Shown one piece after another: positions 47,197 to 56,239 of a stretch of DNA of 64,000 nt. Source of the DNA: Streptomyces sp. CB01373 (lineage in GTDB: Bacteria > Actinomycetota > Actinomycetes > Streptomycetales > Streptomycetaceae). Every line of letters starts with the position of its first letter. Position 1 is the stretch's first letter. The notes beneath the pieces are model-generated. The model was not told the DNA's origin. It saw nothing but the letters and a program-made list of their open reading frames with translations, and ran no database searches. Position numbers and translations under genes: made by a program. The DNA is taken from the NCBI RefSeq assembly GCF_002803075.1, contig NZ_NNBK01000004.1, positions 186,001 through 250,000 on the forward strand. Reading direction: 5' to 3'.

Positions 47197-48039
47197 GTGC
47201 GTAACGCCACCAAGATCACCGCCGCTGTCCTCGCCGCAGGAGCCCTCACCCTCGGGCTCACCGCCTGCGGCTCCGGCTCGGACTCCGGTTCCTCCAAGGC
47301 CGACGCGAACGCCACGCTGACCGTCGCCGCCACCCCCACCCCGCAGGGCGAGATCCTCGCCTACGTCAAGGACCACCTGGCGAAGAAGGCCGGCCTGAAG
47401 CTGGAGGTCAAGGAGTTCACGGACTACGTGACCCCCAACACGGCGGTCCAGCAGGGCCAGGTCGACGCCAACTACTTCCAGCACAAGCCGTACCTCGACG
47501 ACTTCAACAAGAAGAACGGCACCGACATCGTGCCGGTCCCCGGCGGCACGGTGCACCTGGAGCCGCTCGGTGTCTACTCGCAGAGCGTCAAGAAGCTGGA
47601 CGACCTGAAGAAGGGCGCCACCGTCGCGCTGCCCAACGACACCACCAACGAGGCCCGCGCCCTGAAGCTGCTGGAGGCCAACGGCGTCATCAAGCTGAAG
47701 GCCGGCGCCGGATACGACGCGACCCCCAAGGACATCGCCTCCAACCCGAAGAACCTCCAGTTCAAGGAGCTGGAGGCGGCCCAGCTGCCGCGCTCCCTCG
47801 GTGACGTCGACGCCGCGGTGATCAACGGCAACTACGCGCTCGAGGCCAAGCTCAGCCCGGCCAAGGACGCCATCGCGGCCGAGTCCGCCAAGGGCAACCC
47901 GTACGCCAACTTCCTCGCCGTGAAGAAGGGCAACGAGAACGACCCGCGGGTCGAGAAGCTCGCCCAGCTCCTCACCTCGCCCGAGGTGAAGAAGTTCATC
48001 GAGGACAAGTACGACGGCGCGGTCGTCCCCGCGTTCTGA
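47197..48039 (+). CDS. metQ: Methionine-binding lipoprotein
   Basis: 280 residues, GTG 47197 with AAAGGAAAGG. A lipoprotein signal ends LTACGSGS with the lipid-modified Cys at about residue 25. The NlpA/MetQ domain shows TPTPQGEILAYVKD, ELEAAQLPRSLGDVDAAVINGNYALEAKL. It captures methionine (D or L) outside the membrane for MetNI. A dispersed-type hairpin follows. Confidence 0.97.
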   Translation: MRNATKITAAVLAAGALTLGLTACGSGSDSGSSKADANATLTVAATPTPQGEILAYVKDHLAKKAGLKLEVKEFTDYVTPNTAVQQGQVDANYFQHKPYLDDFNKKNGTDIVPVPGGTVHLEPLGVYSQSVKKLDDLKKGATVALPNDTTNEARALKLLEANGVIKLKAGAGYDATPKDIASNPKNLQFKELEAAQLPRSLGDVDAAVINGNYALEAKLSPAKDAIAAESAKGNPYANFLAVKKGNENDPRVEKLAQLLTSPEVKKFIEDKYDGAVVPAF

Positions 48040-48088
48040 TCCGCGCGACCGTCACCCGCACGACGCACGGGGTCCGCGCCCTCACCGG

Positions 48089-48135
48089 GTGGGGGCACCC
48101 CCACGCCGTTCCGGCGCTGGGGGAGGACCCCGTAG
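48089..48135 (+). terminator. Compound hairpin after metQ (dispersed Streptomyces-type element)
   Basis: GTGGGGGCACCCCCAC followed by GCCG-TTC-CGGC and CTGGGGGAGG form overlapping stems. Similar elements recur in Streptomyces intergenic DNA (from memory). It probably ends the metNIQ transcript. Confidence 0.55.
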
Positions 48136-48214
48136 TGCGGTTCGGTGCTTTCATGCTGCATGCTGGGCAGTTCAGCAGGCCCTGACGGTTCTTCCGAAGG
48201 TTACGGAGCGGCGC

Positions 48215-48853
48215 ATGAACAGCACCTTCCCCAACATCTCCATCAGCACGGAGCGGTTGGTGCTGCGTCCCCTCGAGGAGGACGACGTACCCGCACTGGC
48301 CGCGATGATGAACGACGAGCAGGTCGCGGCCTGGACCGACGTCCCCCAGCCCTTCAGCGAGGACGGCGCCCGCGCCTGGATCACCGAGTACGCCCCCGCC
48401 GAGCGCACCGCGGGCCGGGGTCTCGACCTCGCCGTCACCGAGTTCCTCACCCAGCGGCTGGTCGGCGTCGTCCAGCTGACCAAGGCCGACTGGCACGTGC
48501 GGTCCGCGGAGCTGTCGTACATCGTCGCGCCCTGGGCACGCGGCGAGGGATACGCCGCCGAGGCCGCGCTCGCGACCGCGCAATGGCTCTTCGGGGACCA
48601 GAAGTTCGAACGCATCGAGCTGCGCACGGCCGCCGACAACACCGCCTCCCAGCAGGTCGCCCAGAAGATCGGCTGCATCAGCGAGGGCGTCCTGCGCAAC
48701 GCCTGCATAGCGCACGTCCGCACCGAGGACGGCACCTGGACCGACCTGCGCACCGACTTCATCGTGTGGAGCCTGCTGCCGGAGGACCTGGAGGGCGCCG
48801 GCGAGCAGTTCGCCGAGTCCGGCGGCTACACCTCCTTCCCGGAATGGAACTGA
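48215..48853 (+). CDS. RimJ/RimL-type GNAT acetyltransferase
   Basis: 212 residues. LRPLEEDDVPALAAMMND at the start and IVAPWARGEGYAAEAALATAQWLFGDQKFERIELRTAADNTASQ (split) are family marks; the acetyl-CoA loop is ARGEGYAAEA. A long acidic C-terminal tail with EDLEGAGEQFAESGG follows. Substrate unknown; N-terminal protein or antibiotic acetylation is possible. Confidence 0.9.
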   Translation: MNSTFPNISISTERLVLRPLEEDDVPALAAMMNDEQVAAWTDVPQPFSEDGARAWITEYAPAERTAGRGLDLAVTEFLTQRLVGVVQLTKADWHVRSAELSYIVAPWARGEGYAAEAALATAQWLFGDQKFERIELRTAADNTASQQVAQKIGCISEGVLRNACIAHVRTEDGTWTDLRTDFIVWSLLPEDLEGAGEQFAESGGYTSFPEWN

Positions 48854-48983
48854 GCCGTCCGGACCCGAGGGCGCACCCGCCCCGCCCCGCCGCGCGTCCG
48901 GCAGCTCCACCGGGTACGCTCGCGGAACACGCTCTCGGGCGTCCGTACCCCGACGACCTGCGCAATCCTGGAGACTGACGACG

Positions 48984-50192
48984 ATGGCCGACCGGGTCAC
49001 GGTGATCGGCTGGGACGGTTCGCCGCTGACCGACGCGGCACGCGGCGCCCTGGGCGCCGCCACCCTCGTGGCAGGCGCGGCGCACCACCTGGCGCTGCCC
49101 GAAGTACCACGCACCGCCGAGCGCATCCGCCTCGGCAGTGTCGCCCTCGCCGCCCGCCGTATCGCCGCCCACCGCGGCACCGCGGTGGTGTTCGCCGACG
49201 GCGACCCCGGCTTCTTCGGAGTCGTACGGACCCTGCGCGCACCCGAGTTCGGCCTGGAGGTCGAAGTCGTCCCCGGCGTCTCGTCCGTGGCCGCCGCCTT
49301 CGCCCGCGCCGGAATGCCCTGGGACGACGCCCAAGTGGTCGTCGCGCACAAGCGCACCCTGCGACGCGCGGTGAACGTGTGCCGCGCCCACGCCAAGGTC
49401 GCCGTACTCACCGCCCCCGGCGCCGGACCCGCCGAACTCGGCCTGCTCCTCGACGGGGTCCACCGCACCTTCGTCATCTGCGAGGAACTCGGCACCGAAC
49501 GCGAACAGGTCACCGTCGTCACCTCCGACAAGGCCGCCGACCACACCTGGCGCGACCCCAACGTCGTCATCGTCATCGGCGGCCCCAGTGGCGCCGAGGG
49601 CGGCGGCTGGATCGCCGGGGACGACGCCGGCCACGGGCCGCGCGGCTGGACCCAGCCCGCCGAGGCCTACGGCGGCGGACTCGGCGAGGGGGAGACCGAT
49701 CTGCTCCGGGCCGCCCAACTCGCCCACCTCGGACCGCGCGTCGGCGACCTGGTGTGGGACATCGGCTGCGGCAGCGGCGCCTTCGCCACCGAGGCCGCGC
49801 GCGGCGGCGCCGCCGTCATCGCGGTCGACCGGGATTCGCGGGCCTGCGCCCGCACCGAGTCGGCCGCACACCGCTTCGGCGTCCGGACGCAGGTGGTGCA
49901 CGGCACCGCCCCGCACATCCTGGAGAACCTGCCCGAACCGGACGTCGTCCGCGTCGGCGGCGGGGGAGCGGCCGTGGTCTCCGCGGTCGCCGACCGGCGG
50001 CCGCAGCGGATCGTCGCCCACGCCGCGACCCGGGACGCCGCCGAACTCATCGGCCGCGACCTCACCGAGCACGGATACCGGGTCGACTGCGCCCTGCTCC
50101 AGTCGGTCGCGCTCGACACCCGCGCCTGGAACGAGACGGAGCGCAGCGTCGTGTTCCTGCTCAGCGCCGTACTGCCCGAGCGTGCCCCGTGA
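48984..50192 (+). CDS. cobL: Precorrin-6Y C5,15-methyltransferase (decarboxylating), CbiE-CbiT fusion
   Basis: 402 residues. The N-terminal CbiE domain (about 1-205) has the SAM-methyltransferase GDPGFFGVVR motif. The C-terminal CbiT domain (about 225-400) has GDLVWDIGCGSGAFATEAA. CobL methylates precorrin-6B at C5 and C15 and decarboxylates it in cobalamin synthesis. It lies upstream of the BluB-CobT fusion and cysG. Direct repeats lie immediately downstream of it. Confidence 0.95.
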   Translation: MADRVTVIGWDGSPLTDAARGALGAATLVAGAAHHLALPEVPRTAERIRLGSVALAARRIAAHRGTAVVFADGDPGFFGVVRTLRAPEFGLEVEVVPGVSSVAAAFARAGMPWDDAQVVVAHKRTLRRAVNVCRAHAKVAVLTAPGAGPAELGLLLDGVHRTFVICEELGTEREQVTVVTSDKAADHTWRDPNVVIVIGGPSGAEGGGWIAGDDAGHGPRGWTQPAEAYGGGLGEGETDLLRAAQLAHLGPRVGDLVWDIGCGSGAFATEAARGGAAVIAVDRDSRACARTESAAHRFGVRTQVVHGTAPHILENLPEPDVVRVGGGGAAVVSAVADRRPQRIVAHAATRDAAELIGRDLTEHGYRVDCALLQSVALDTRAWNETERSVVFLLSAVLPERAP

Positions 50193-50538
50193 TCGGATTG
50201 TCCTACCGCGCGCGGTAGGCTGGCGGATTGTTGTACCGCACCGGGTGGTCCGGAAGTTCGTTCGTCAATGTCCGGAAAACCCACCCGATTCAGGGCGGGT
50301 GTGGTACGGCAGACCCGGAGAACGCGCGACGTGGCGCAGTCCACAGCGGCCCGTCGCGGATCACGCTGTCACGGCGGCCGGACGACCGCGAGAATGCCAC
50401 TCAATGGCTTTGTCGCCTTTTCCGGGCGGGTTGTTCGTGCCGCACGGCGCGGACGCTCGTTCTTCACTGGGGGCGGTCGGTGCGCCGTTCCGGGTGAGCT
50501 GGTCGTAGGAGCACGAAACTGATGGGCGAGGGGTACGC
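50193..50538. promoter_or_regulatory. Region between cobL and the BluB-CobT gene with paired repeats
   Basis: 346 bases. CCTACCGCGCGCGGTAGG (50202-50219) is a perfect palindrome. The 16-base motif CGGATTGTYSTACCGC occurs at 50194-50209 and 50224-50239, 30 bases apart; the first copy runs into the palindrome. This looks like a regulator-binding region for the downstream cob gene. No cobalamin-riboswitch B12 box was recognised. Confidence 0.5.
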
Positions 50539-53500
50539 ATGACCGACACCGGCCAGGTCCCGGGCGAGGGACTGCCGGAGAGCGCAGGCATGGTGGAACA
50601 GCCGGGCGTTCCCGCGCACGGTGCGTACGCCTACCTCTCCGAGGCTCCCGCCAGGGACGAAGACCTGCTGCTGCCGGGCTCCCACGGAGCATGGGGCAAC
50701 GAAGTGTCCCCGCCCGCCCCGGAGCCGGTCCTCGAAGCCGTCCACCAGCCGGGCCCGCACGAGACGGCCGGCCGCGACACCGGCTCCGTCGACCTCGGCG
50801 GCGTTCGGCACCCCGACCCGACGGCCACGCCGCCGGCCGGGATCCCCGCGGCCGTGCCCCCGCGCCGGCCACTGCACCTCGGCCCGCCGATTCCCGACGC
50901 CTCCGCGAGCCCGGTCCGCTCCCTGGCCGACCGCGGCCCCGCGGACGCGCCGCTCCGCCGGCCCGGCCCCCCCGCGGCAGGCCCCGAGTACCTCGACGTC
51001 CCGCAGGCGCGCGAAATGGCCCCGCAGGGCGCCGCGCCCTGGGGCGCCCAGCCGACCGCGGTGGCCTCTCCGGTCGCCCCGGGCCAGGGACCGCAGCCGG
51101 TCGGCGCGGCCCCGTACGTCCCGGACACGAGCCACGCTCCCGCGGACGGCCTGAGCGTGCCGACCGGCCAGGTCCCGACCGGTGGTCCGACGCCGGAGGC
51201 GAGACCGCAGCTGGAGGACGCCGGTGCGCCTGAGGGTGGGTCAGCCCTGCCCGTGGGTGCCGTGGCCGGGGGTGTTCCCGCGGGTCAGGTGCCGAGTGCG
51301 GTGCCGGAGTCGGAGGGTGCCGGTGTCGCCATGCCTGACGGTGGGTCGTCCCTGCCCGAGGGCGCTGTGGCCGGGGTTGTCGCGGGTGCGGCTCAGGTGC
51401 CGCAGCCGGAGGGTGCCGGTGTCGCTGTGCCTGAGGGCGGGTCGTCCCTGCCCGAGGGCGCTGTGGCCGGGGTTGTCGCGGGTGCGGCTCAGGTGCCGCA
51501 GCCGGAGGGCGCCGGTGTCGCTGTGCCTGAGGGCGGGTCAGCCCTGCCCGAGGGCGCCGTGGCCGGGGTTGTCGCGGGTGCGGCTCAGGTGCCGCAGCCG
51601 GAGGGCGCCGGTGTCGCTGTGCCTGAGGGCGGGTCAGCCCTGCCCGAGGGCGCCGTCGCAGGGGTTGTCGCGGATGCGGGTCAGGTGCCGGCCGGGGAGT
51701 CCGGGCCGGAGGCTGCCGTTGCCGCGGTCGCCCCGGACGCGGGCCAGGTGCCGGACGGTGGGCAGATGCCCGAGGCCGGACCGGGGCCCGAGGGCGCAGG
51801 CGTCGTTGCCGGTGTCCCTGTTCCGGTGGCCGGGATGGCGCCGGGCGCCGCCGCCGAGCCCGCGCACGCTCCGGACGCCGCGCAGGTGGCGGAGGGCGTG
51901 CAGGTGCCCCAGAACGGCGAGGCTCCCGGAGGCGCTGCCGAGACGGCGTCGGCGGGTGGACCCGCCCACGCCGTGGCCGCCGCCGAGACGACGCACACGA
52001 CCGGAACCGGCCCCGAGGGCGCGCAGGCCGAGCCCGCGCCCGTCCACGCCCTGGAAGCCGCCGCCGAGCAGACCGCGCCGGCCGAGGCCGTGCAGGCGCC
52101 GGCAAACACGGGCGACACCGCCGACGTCCCCGTGGCGGCAGGCGGACCGGCCGAGGCCCCCCAGTCGCCTGCTCAGGCAGCCGACGCTCCCGACGCCACG
52201 CCCGTCCCGGCGGCCCCCGCCGAGGCCACCGCCACGCCCGTCCCCGTCACGGAGCAGCCGGAGGCGCCCGCGGCCGCGGAGGCCGGCCCTCAGGTCGTGG
52301 CCGACGCTGCCGCCGTCCCTGCCGCGGATCACATCGCGGACGCCGCTGCCCAGGACGCGGACGCTCCCCGGCCCGTCGACGCCGCCGTCCCGGCCGTCGC
52401 CCCCGAGACGGCCGGGCCCCAGCCCGCCGAGCCGGACGCGACGACGCCCGCGGACCCGGCCCCGGGCGAGCACACCGAGGGCGCGCACCTTCACCCCGGC
52501 GTCCCGCTTCAGCCCCGACCCGGCCAGACTCTCGGAGAGTTCGTGCCCGTCGAGGGGTCGGTGCCCACCGCGCCGCACCTGGCCCCGACCCCGCCACACC
52601 CCATCGCCGTCCCGGCGGACCAGCTCGCCCCCGAGGAGCCCGTCGTCACGGTCCCCGCGCCGCGCGACGGCGACGCCCCCGCCGCGTCCGGCGAGGAGCC
52701 CGCGCCCGAGGCCGTCCAGCACGCGGACGACCTGGACACCCACGGCTCCGACCCGGAGGAGATCCGGGAGGAGAACGCGGCCGAGGAGGCGGAGGCACCG
52801 AGGCCCACCGGCCCGGCCGCGCCCGGCTACGACGAGGCCGAGCGCGAGGCCGTGCTCAGGGTGATGCGCGAGCGCCGCGACATCCGCAACGGCTTCCGCC
52901 CCGACCCCATCCCGCACGAGGTGCTGCGGCGCGTCCTGGAGGCCGCCCACACGGCACCGTCCGTGGGCCACTCGCAGCCCTGGGACTTCGTCGTCATCCG
53001 CTCCGCCGAAACCCGCCAGGCGATGCACGAGCTGGCGGTGCGCCAGCGCGACGCGTACGCCAAGTCGCTGCCCAAGGGCCGGGCGAAGCAGTTCAAGGAA
53101 ATGAAGATCGAGGCCATCCTCGAGACTCCCGTGAACATCGTCGTCACCGCCGACCCGACCCGCGGCGGCCGGCACACCCTGGGCCGCCACACCCAGCCGC
53201 AGATGGCGCCGTACTCCTCCGCGCTCGCGGTCGAGAACCTCTGGCTCGCGGCCCGCGCCGAGGGCCTCGGCGTCGGCTGGGTCAGCTTCTTCGACGAGCG
53301 CGAGATGGTCCGCGTGCTCGGCCTGCCCGAGCACCTGGAGGTCGTCGCCTACCTGTGCGTGGGCTACGTCGACGAGTTCCCGGACGAGCCCGAGCTGATG
53401 CAGGCGGGCTGGTCCAAGCGCCGCCCGCTGTCCTGGGTCGTGCACGAGGAGACGTACGGCCGTCGCGCCCTGCCGGGCGAGGACCCGCACGACCTGCTCG

Positions 53501-54543
53501 CCGAGACCGTCGCGCAGATCCGCCCGCTGGACGCCAAGGCGCTCGGCGAGGCCTGGGAGCGGCAGAAGCGGATGACCAAGCCGGCCGGCGCGCTCGGCAT
53601 GCTGGAGATCATCTCCGCGCAGCTCTGCGGCCTGTCCCGCCAGTGCCCGCCGCCGATCCCCGAGCCCGCGGCCGTCGCGGTCTTCGCCGGCGACCACGGC
53701 GTGCACGCCCAGGGCGTCACCCCCTGGCCGCAGGAGGTCACCGCCCAGATGGTGGCCAACTTCCTCGGCGGGGGAGCGGTCTGCAACGCCTTCGCCGCCC
53801 AGGTGGGCGCCGAGGTCTGCGTCGTCGACGTGGGTGTCGCCGCCGACCTCCCGGCCACGCCTGGGCTGGTGCCCCGCAAGGTCCGCGCCGGTACCTCCGA
53901 CATGAGCGCCGGTCCCGCGATGACCCGCGAGGAGGCCAAACAGGCCATCGAGGTGGGCATCGAGACCGCCCGCGACCTGGTGGCGGCCGGGAACAAGGCG
54001 CTCCTCACCGGTGAGATGGGCATCGCCAACACCACGGCGTCCGCCGCCCTCATCTCCGTCTTCACGGGCGCCGAGCCCGCCGAGGTCACCGGCCGGGGCA
54101 CGGGCATCAACGACGAGACCCTGGCCCGCAAGACCGACGTGGTCCGCCGCGTGCTGGAACTGCACCAGCCGGACCCGGCCGACCCCATCGGCGTACTCGC
54201 CGCGATCGGCGGCTTCGAGCACGCGGCCATGGTCGGTCTGCTGCTGGGCGGCGCCTCCCTGCGCACGCCGGTCATCCTGGACGGCGTCAGCGCCGGAGCC
54301 GCCGCCCTGGTGGCCCGCGCCATCGCCCCCGAGGTGCTGGCGGCCTGCATCGCCGGCCACCGCAGCGCCGAACCGGGCCACGTCGCCGCCCTCAACAAGC
54401 TCGGTCTGCGCCCCCTGGTCGACCTCGACCTGCGCCTCGGCGAGGGCACGGGCGCGCTGCTCGCCCTGCCGCTGGTGCAGAGCACGGCCCGGGCGATGCA
54501 CGAGGTGGCGACGTTCGACTCGGCCGGAGTCACGGAGAAGTAG
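50539..54543 (+). CDS. cobT: BluB-CobT fusion with a long disordered repetitive N-terminus
   Basis: 1334 residues. Residues 1 to about 760 are low complexity, rich in Pro, Ala, Gly, Val, Glu, and include four 32-residue tandem repeats. Residues about 764-983 form a BluB domain (5,6-dimethylbenzimidazole synthase; RRDIRNGF, TAPSVGHSQPWDF and GVGWVSFF). Residues about 985-1334 are CobT (phosphoribosyltransferase), with GDHGVHAQGVTPWPQEVTAQMV and GEMGIANTTASAAL. Together they make dimethylbenzimidazole and attach it to nicotinate mononucleotide to form alpha-ribazole phosphate, the lower ligand of cobalamin. The purpose of the N-terminus is unknown. Confidence 0.93.
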   Translation: MTDTGQVPGEGLPESAGMVEQPGVPAHGAYAYLSEAPARDEDLLLPGSHGAWGNEVSPPAPEPVLEAVHQPGPHETAGRDTGSVDLGGVRHPDPTATPPAGIPAAVPPRRPLHLGPPIPDASASPVRSLADRGPADAPLRRPGPPAAGPEYLDVPQAREMAPQGAAPWGAQPTAVASPVAPGQGPQPVGAAPYVPDTSHAPADGLSVPTGQVPTGGPTPEARPQLEDAGAPEGGSALPVGAVAGGVPAGQVPSAVPESEGAGVAMPDGGSSLPEGAVAGVVAGAAQVPQPEGAGVAVPEGGSSLPEGAVAGVVAGAAQVPQPEGAGVAVPEGGSALPEGAVAGVVAGAAQVPQPEGAGVAVPEGGSALPEGAVAGVVADAGQVPAGESGPEAAVAAVAPDAGQVPDGGQMPEAGPGPEGAGVVAGVPVPVAGMAPGAAAEPAHAPDAAQVAEGVQVPQNGEAPGGAAETASAGGPAHAVAAAETTHTTGTGPEGAQAEPAPVHALEAAAEQTAPAEAVQAPANTGDTADVPVAAGGPAEAPQSPAQAADAPDATPVPAAPAEATATPVPVTEQPEAPAAAEAGPQVVADAAAVPAADHIADAAAQDADAPRPVDAAVPAVAPETAGPQPAEPDATTPADPAPGEHTEGAHLHPGVPLQPRPGQTLGEFVPVEGSVPTAPHLAPTPPHPIAVPADQLAPEEPVVTVPAPRDGDAPAASGEEPAPEAVQHADDLDTHGSDPEEIREENAAEEAEAPRPTGPAAPGYDEAEREAVLRVMRERRDIRNGFRPDPIPHEVLRRVLEAAHTAPSVGHSQPWDFVVIRSAETRQAMHELAVRQRDAYAKSLPKGRAKQFKEMKIEAILETPVNIVVTADPTRGGRHTLGRHTQPQMAPYSSALAVENLWLAARAEGLGVGWVSFFDEREMVRVLGLPEHLEVVAYLCVGYVDEFPDEPELMQAGWSKRRPLSWVVHEETYGRRALPGEDPHDLLAETVAQIRPLDAKALGEAWERQKRMTKPAGALGMLEIISAQLCGLSRQCPPPIPEPAAVAVFAGDHGVHAQGVTPWPQEVTAQMVANFLGGGAVCNAFAAQVGAEVCVVDVGVAADLPATPGLVPRKVRAGTSDMSAGPAMTREEAKQAIEVGIETARDLVAAGNKALLTGEMGIANTTASAALISVFTGAEPAEVTGRGTGINDETLARKTDVVRRVLELHQPDPADPIGVLAAIGGFEHAAMVGLLLGGASLRTPVILDGVSAGAAALVARAIAPEVLAACIAGHRSAEPGHVAALNKLGLRPLVDLDLRLGEGTGALLALPLVQSTARAMHEVATFDSAGVTEK
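51313..51696 (+). repeat. cobT: Four tandem 96-bp repeats in the BluB-CobT gene
   Basis: Units start at 51313, 51409, 51505 and 51601. Each encodes 32 residues of the form EGAGVAVPEGGS-x-LPEGAVAGVV-. The middle units are nearly identical at nucleotide level. The last is degenerate at its 3' end. A divergent precursor unit precedes 51313. Confidence 0.92.
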
Positions 54544-54972
54544 CCCACGCGGAATCCACGATTCCGCGACCGCGCGGCACGGTGGTGAACGGACGCACCC
54601 ACGGTCCGACCACCACCGCGCCGGGGCGCTGCCCACCGCCGCACCCGGCCCTGCCGCGATGGTGCCCGTGGGCCCGTACCCGGCCGTGTCGGGGCGGTAC
54701 GCGTGACCAGTACCCGGCCGTGCCGTGGTGGGGTCCCGTACCGGACCCGCGGCCGTGCCGGGGTGGTGCCCCGGGCCCGCACTCGGCCCTGCCGAGGCTG
54801 TGTCCACGGGCCACGTCCCGCACCCGGCCATGCCGGTCCGGTAGCCGCGGCCCACGTCCCACCCCCCGGTCCGGCAGCCCAACCACCGGACGCCCGGTCC
54901 GCCGCACCACCCGACCGCGTAAAATCCGCACGTCAGGGCTACCGCACCGCCGCCGCAAGAGGAGCTCGCCCC
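54544..54972. other. Spacer with imperfect 33-41 bp repeats before cysG
   Basis: About 430 bases without a convincing gene. A motif ACCCGGCCGTGCCGGGGTGG-like recurs six times at 54643, 54678, 54712, 54745, 54781 and 54822. No riboswitch was recognised. The GAGGAG ribosome site for cysG is at its end. Confidence 0.6.
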
Positions 54973-56205
54973 ATGGCCGAACACCCCGCCTACCCCGTAG
55001 GCCTCCGCCTGACCGGCCGCCGTGTGGTCGTCCTCGGCGGCGGGCAGGTCGCCCAGCGCCGCCTCCCGGCGCTCGTCGCGGCGGGCGCGGACATCGTCCT
55101 CGTGTCGCCCGAGGCGACCCCCTCCGTGGAGGCGATGGCGGACGCCGGCGAGATCGCCTGGAAGCGGCGGCCCTACGAGGACGGCGACCTCGCCGACGCC
55201 TGGTACGCCCTGATCGCCACCGGCGACCACGACGCCAACACGCGCGCCTCGGCCGAGGCGGAGCGCCTGCGCGTGTGGTGCGTCCGCTCCGACGACGCCG
55301 ACGCCGCGACCGCCTGGACCCCGGCCACCGGCCACAGCGAGGGCGTCACCGTCGCGGTGCTCACCACCAGCGCGCGCGGCCGCGACCCCCGGCACACCGC
55401 GGCCATCCGCGACGCGGTCGTGGAGGGCCTGCGCGACGGCACGCTCGTCGCCCCGCACCACCGCACCCGCACCCCCGGCGTCGCACTGGTCGGCGGCGGC
55501 CCCGGCGACCCGGACCTGATCACGGTCCGCGGCCGCCGGCTGCTCGCCGAGGCCGACGTCGTCATAGCCGACCGGCTGGGCCCGCGCGACCTTCTCGCCG
55601 AACTCCCGCCGCACGTCGAGGTGATCGACGCCGCGAAGATCCCCTACGGCCGCTTCATGGCCCAGGAGGCGATCAACCAGGCCCTCGTCGAGCACGCCAA
55701 GCAGGGCAAGTCCGTGGTCCGGCTCAAGGGCGGCGACCCGTACGTCTTCGGCCGGGGCATGGAGGAGGTCCAGGCACTCGCCGAGGCCGGCGTTCCCTGC
55801 ACGGTCGTCCCGGGCATCTCCAGCTCCATCTCGGTCCCGGGCGCGGCCGGCATCCCGGTCACCCACCGCGGGGTCGCCCACGAGTTCACCGTGGTCAGCG
55901 GGCACGTGGCACCCGACGACGAGCGTTCCCTGGTCGACTGGCCGTCCCTGGCCGCGCTCACCGGCACGCTCGTCGTCCTGATGGGCGTCGACAAGATCGG
56001 CCGGATCGCCGAGACGCTCGTGGCCCACGGCAAGTCCCCCGACACCCCGGTGGCCCTGGTCCAGGAGGGCACGACGGCCGCCCAGCGCCGGGTCGACGCC
56101 ACGCTCGCGACGGTCGCCGAGACCGTACGCGCGCAGGACGTCAGGCCGCCGGCCGTCATCATCATCGGCGAGGTCGTCGCGGTGGGCCCGCGAACCGACA
56201 CGTGA
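54973..56205 (+). CDS. cysG: Siroheme synthase (precorrin-2 dehydrogenase / uroporphyrinogen-III C-methyltransferase)
   Basis: 410 residues, ATG 54973. The N-terminal NAD-binding domain (about 8-150, VVVLGGGQVAQRRLPALVAAGA) oxidises precorrin-2. The C-terminal SAM uroporphyrinogen methyltransferase domain (about 165-405) has GGGPGDPDLITVRG and RLKGGDPYVFGRG. Together they make siroheme and supply precorrin-2 to cobalamin synthesis. The short 1-150 domain lacks the usual CysG dimerisation part, so ferrochelation may be elsewhere. Precedes a methyltransferase gene by 34 bases. Confidence 0.95.
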   Translation: MAEHPAYPVGLRLTGRRVVVLGGGQVAQRRLPALVAAGADIVLVSPEATPSVEAMADAGEIAWKRRPYEDGDLADAWYALIATGDHDANTRASAEAERLRVWCVRSDDADAATAWTPATGHSEGVTVAVLTTSARGRDPRHTAAIRDAVVEGLRDGTLVAPHHRTRTPGVALVGGGPGDPDLITVRGRRLLAEADVVIADRLGPRDLLAELPPHVEVIDAAKIPYGRFMAQEAINQALVEHAKQGKSVVRLKGGDPYVFGRGMEEVQALAEAGVPCTVVPGISSSISVPGAAGIPVTHRGVAHEFTVVSGHVAPDDERSLVDWPSLAALTGTLVVLMGVDKIGRIAETLVAHGKSPDTPVALVQEGTTAAQRRVDATLATVAETVRAQDVRPPAVIIIGEVVAVGPRTDT

Positions 56206-56239
56206 CCCCGTCAGCCCGCCCCATCACCAGGACAAGGCA

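Noticed and set aside
51313-51696. CRISPR array
   Set aside because: Repeats are 96 bp, in frame, have no distinct spacers and encode a protein segment.
50193-54972. Cobalamin riboswitch near cob genes
   Set aside because: No B12-box-like sequence was seen in either spacer; the repeats there do not resemble it.
51634-56028. A 1464-codon open frame on the minus strand
   Set aside because: It is antisense to the BluB-CobT and cysG genes, has no ribosome site or family motif, and arises from high third-position GC.
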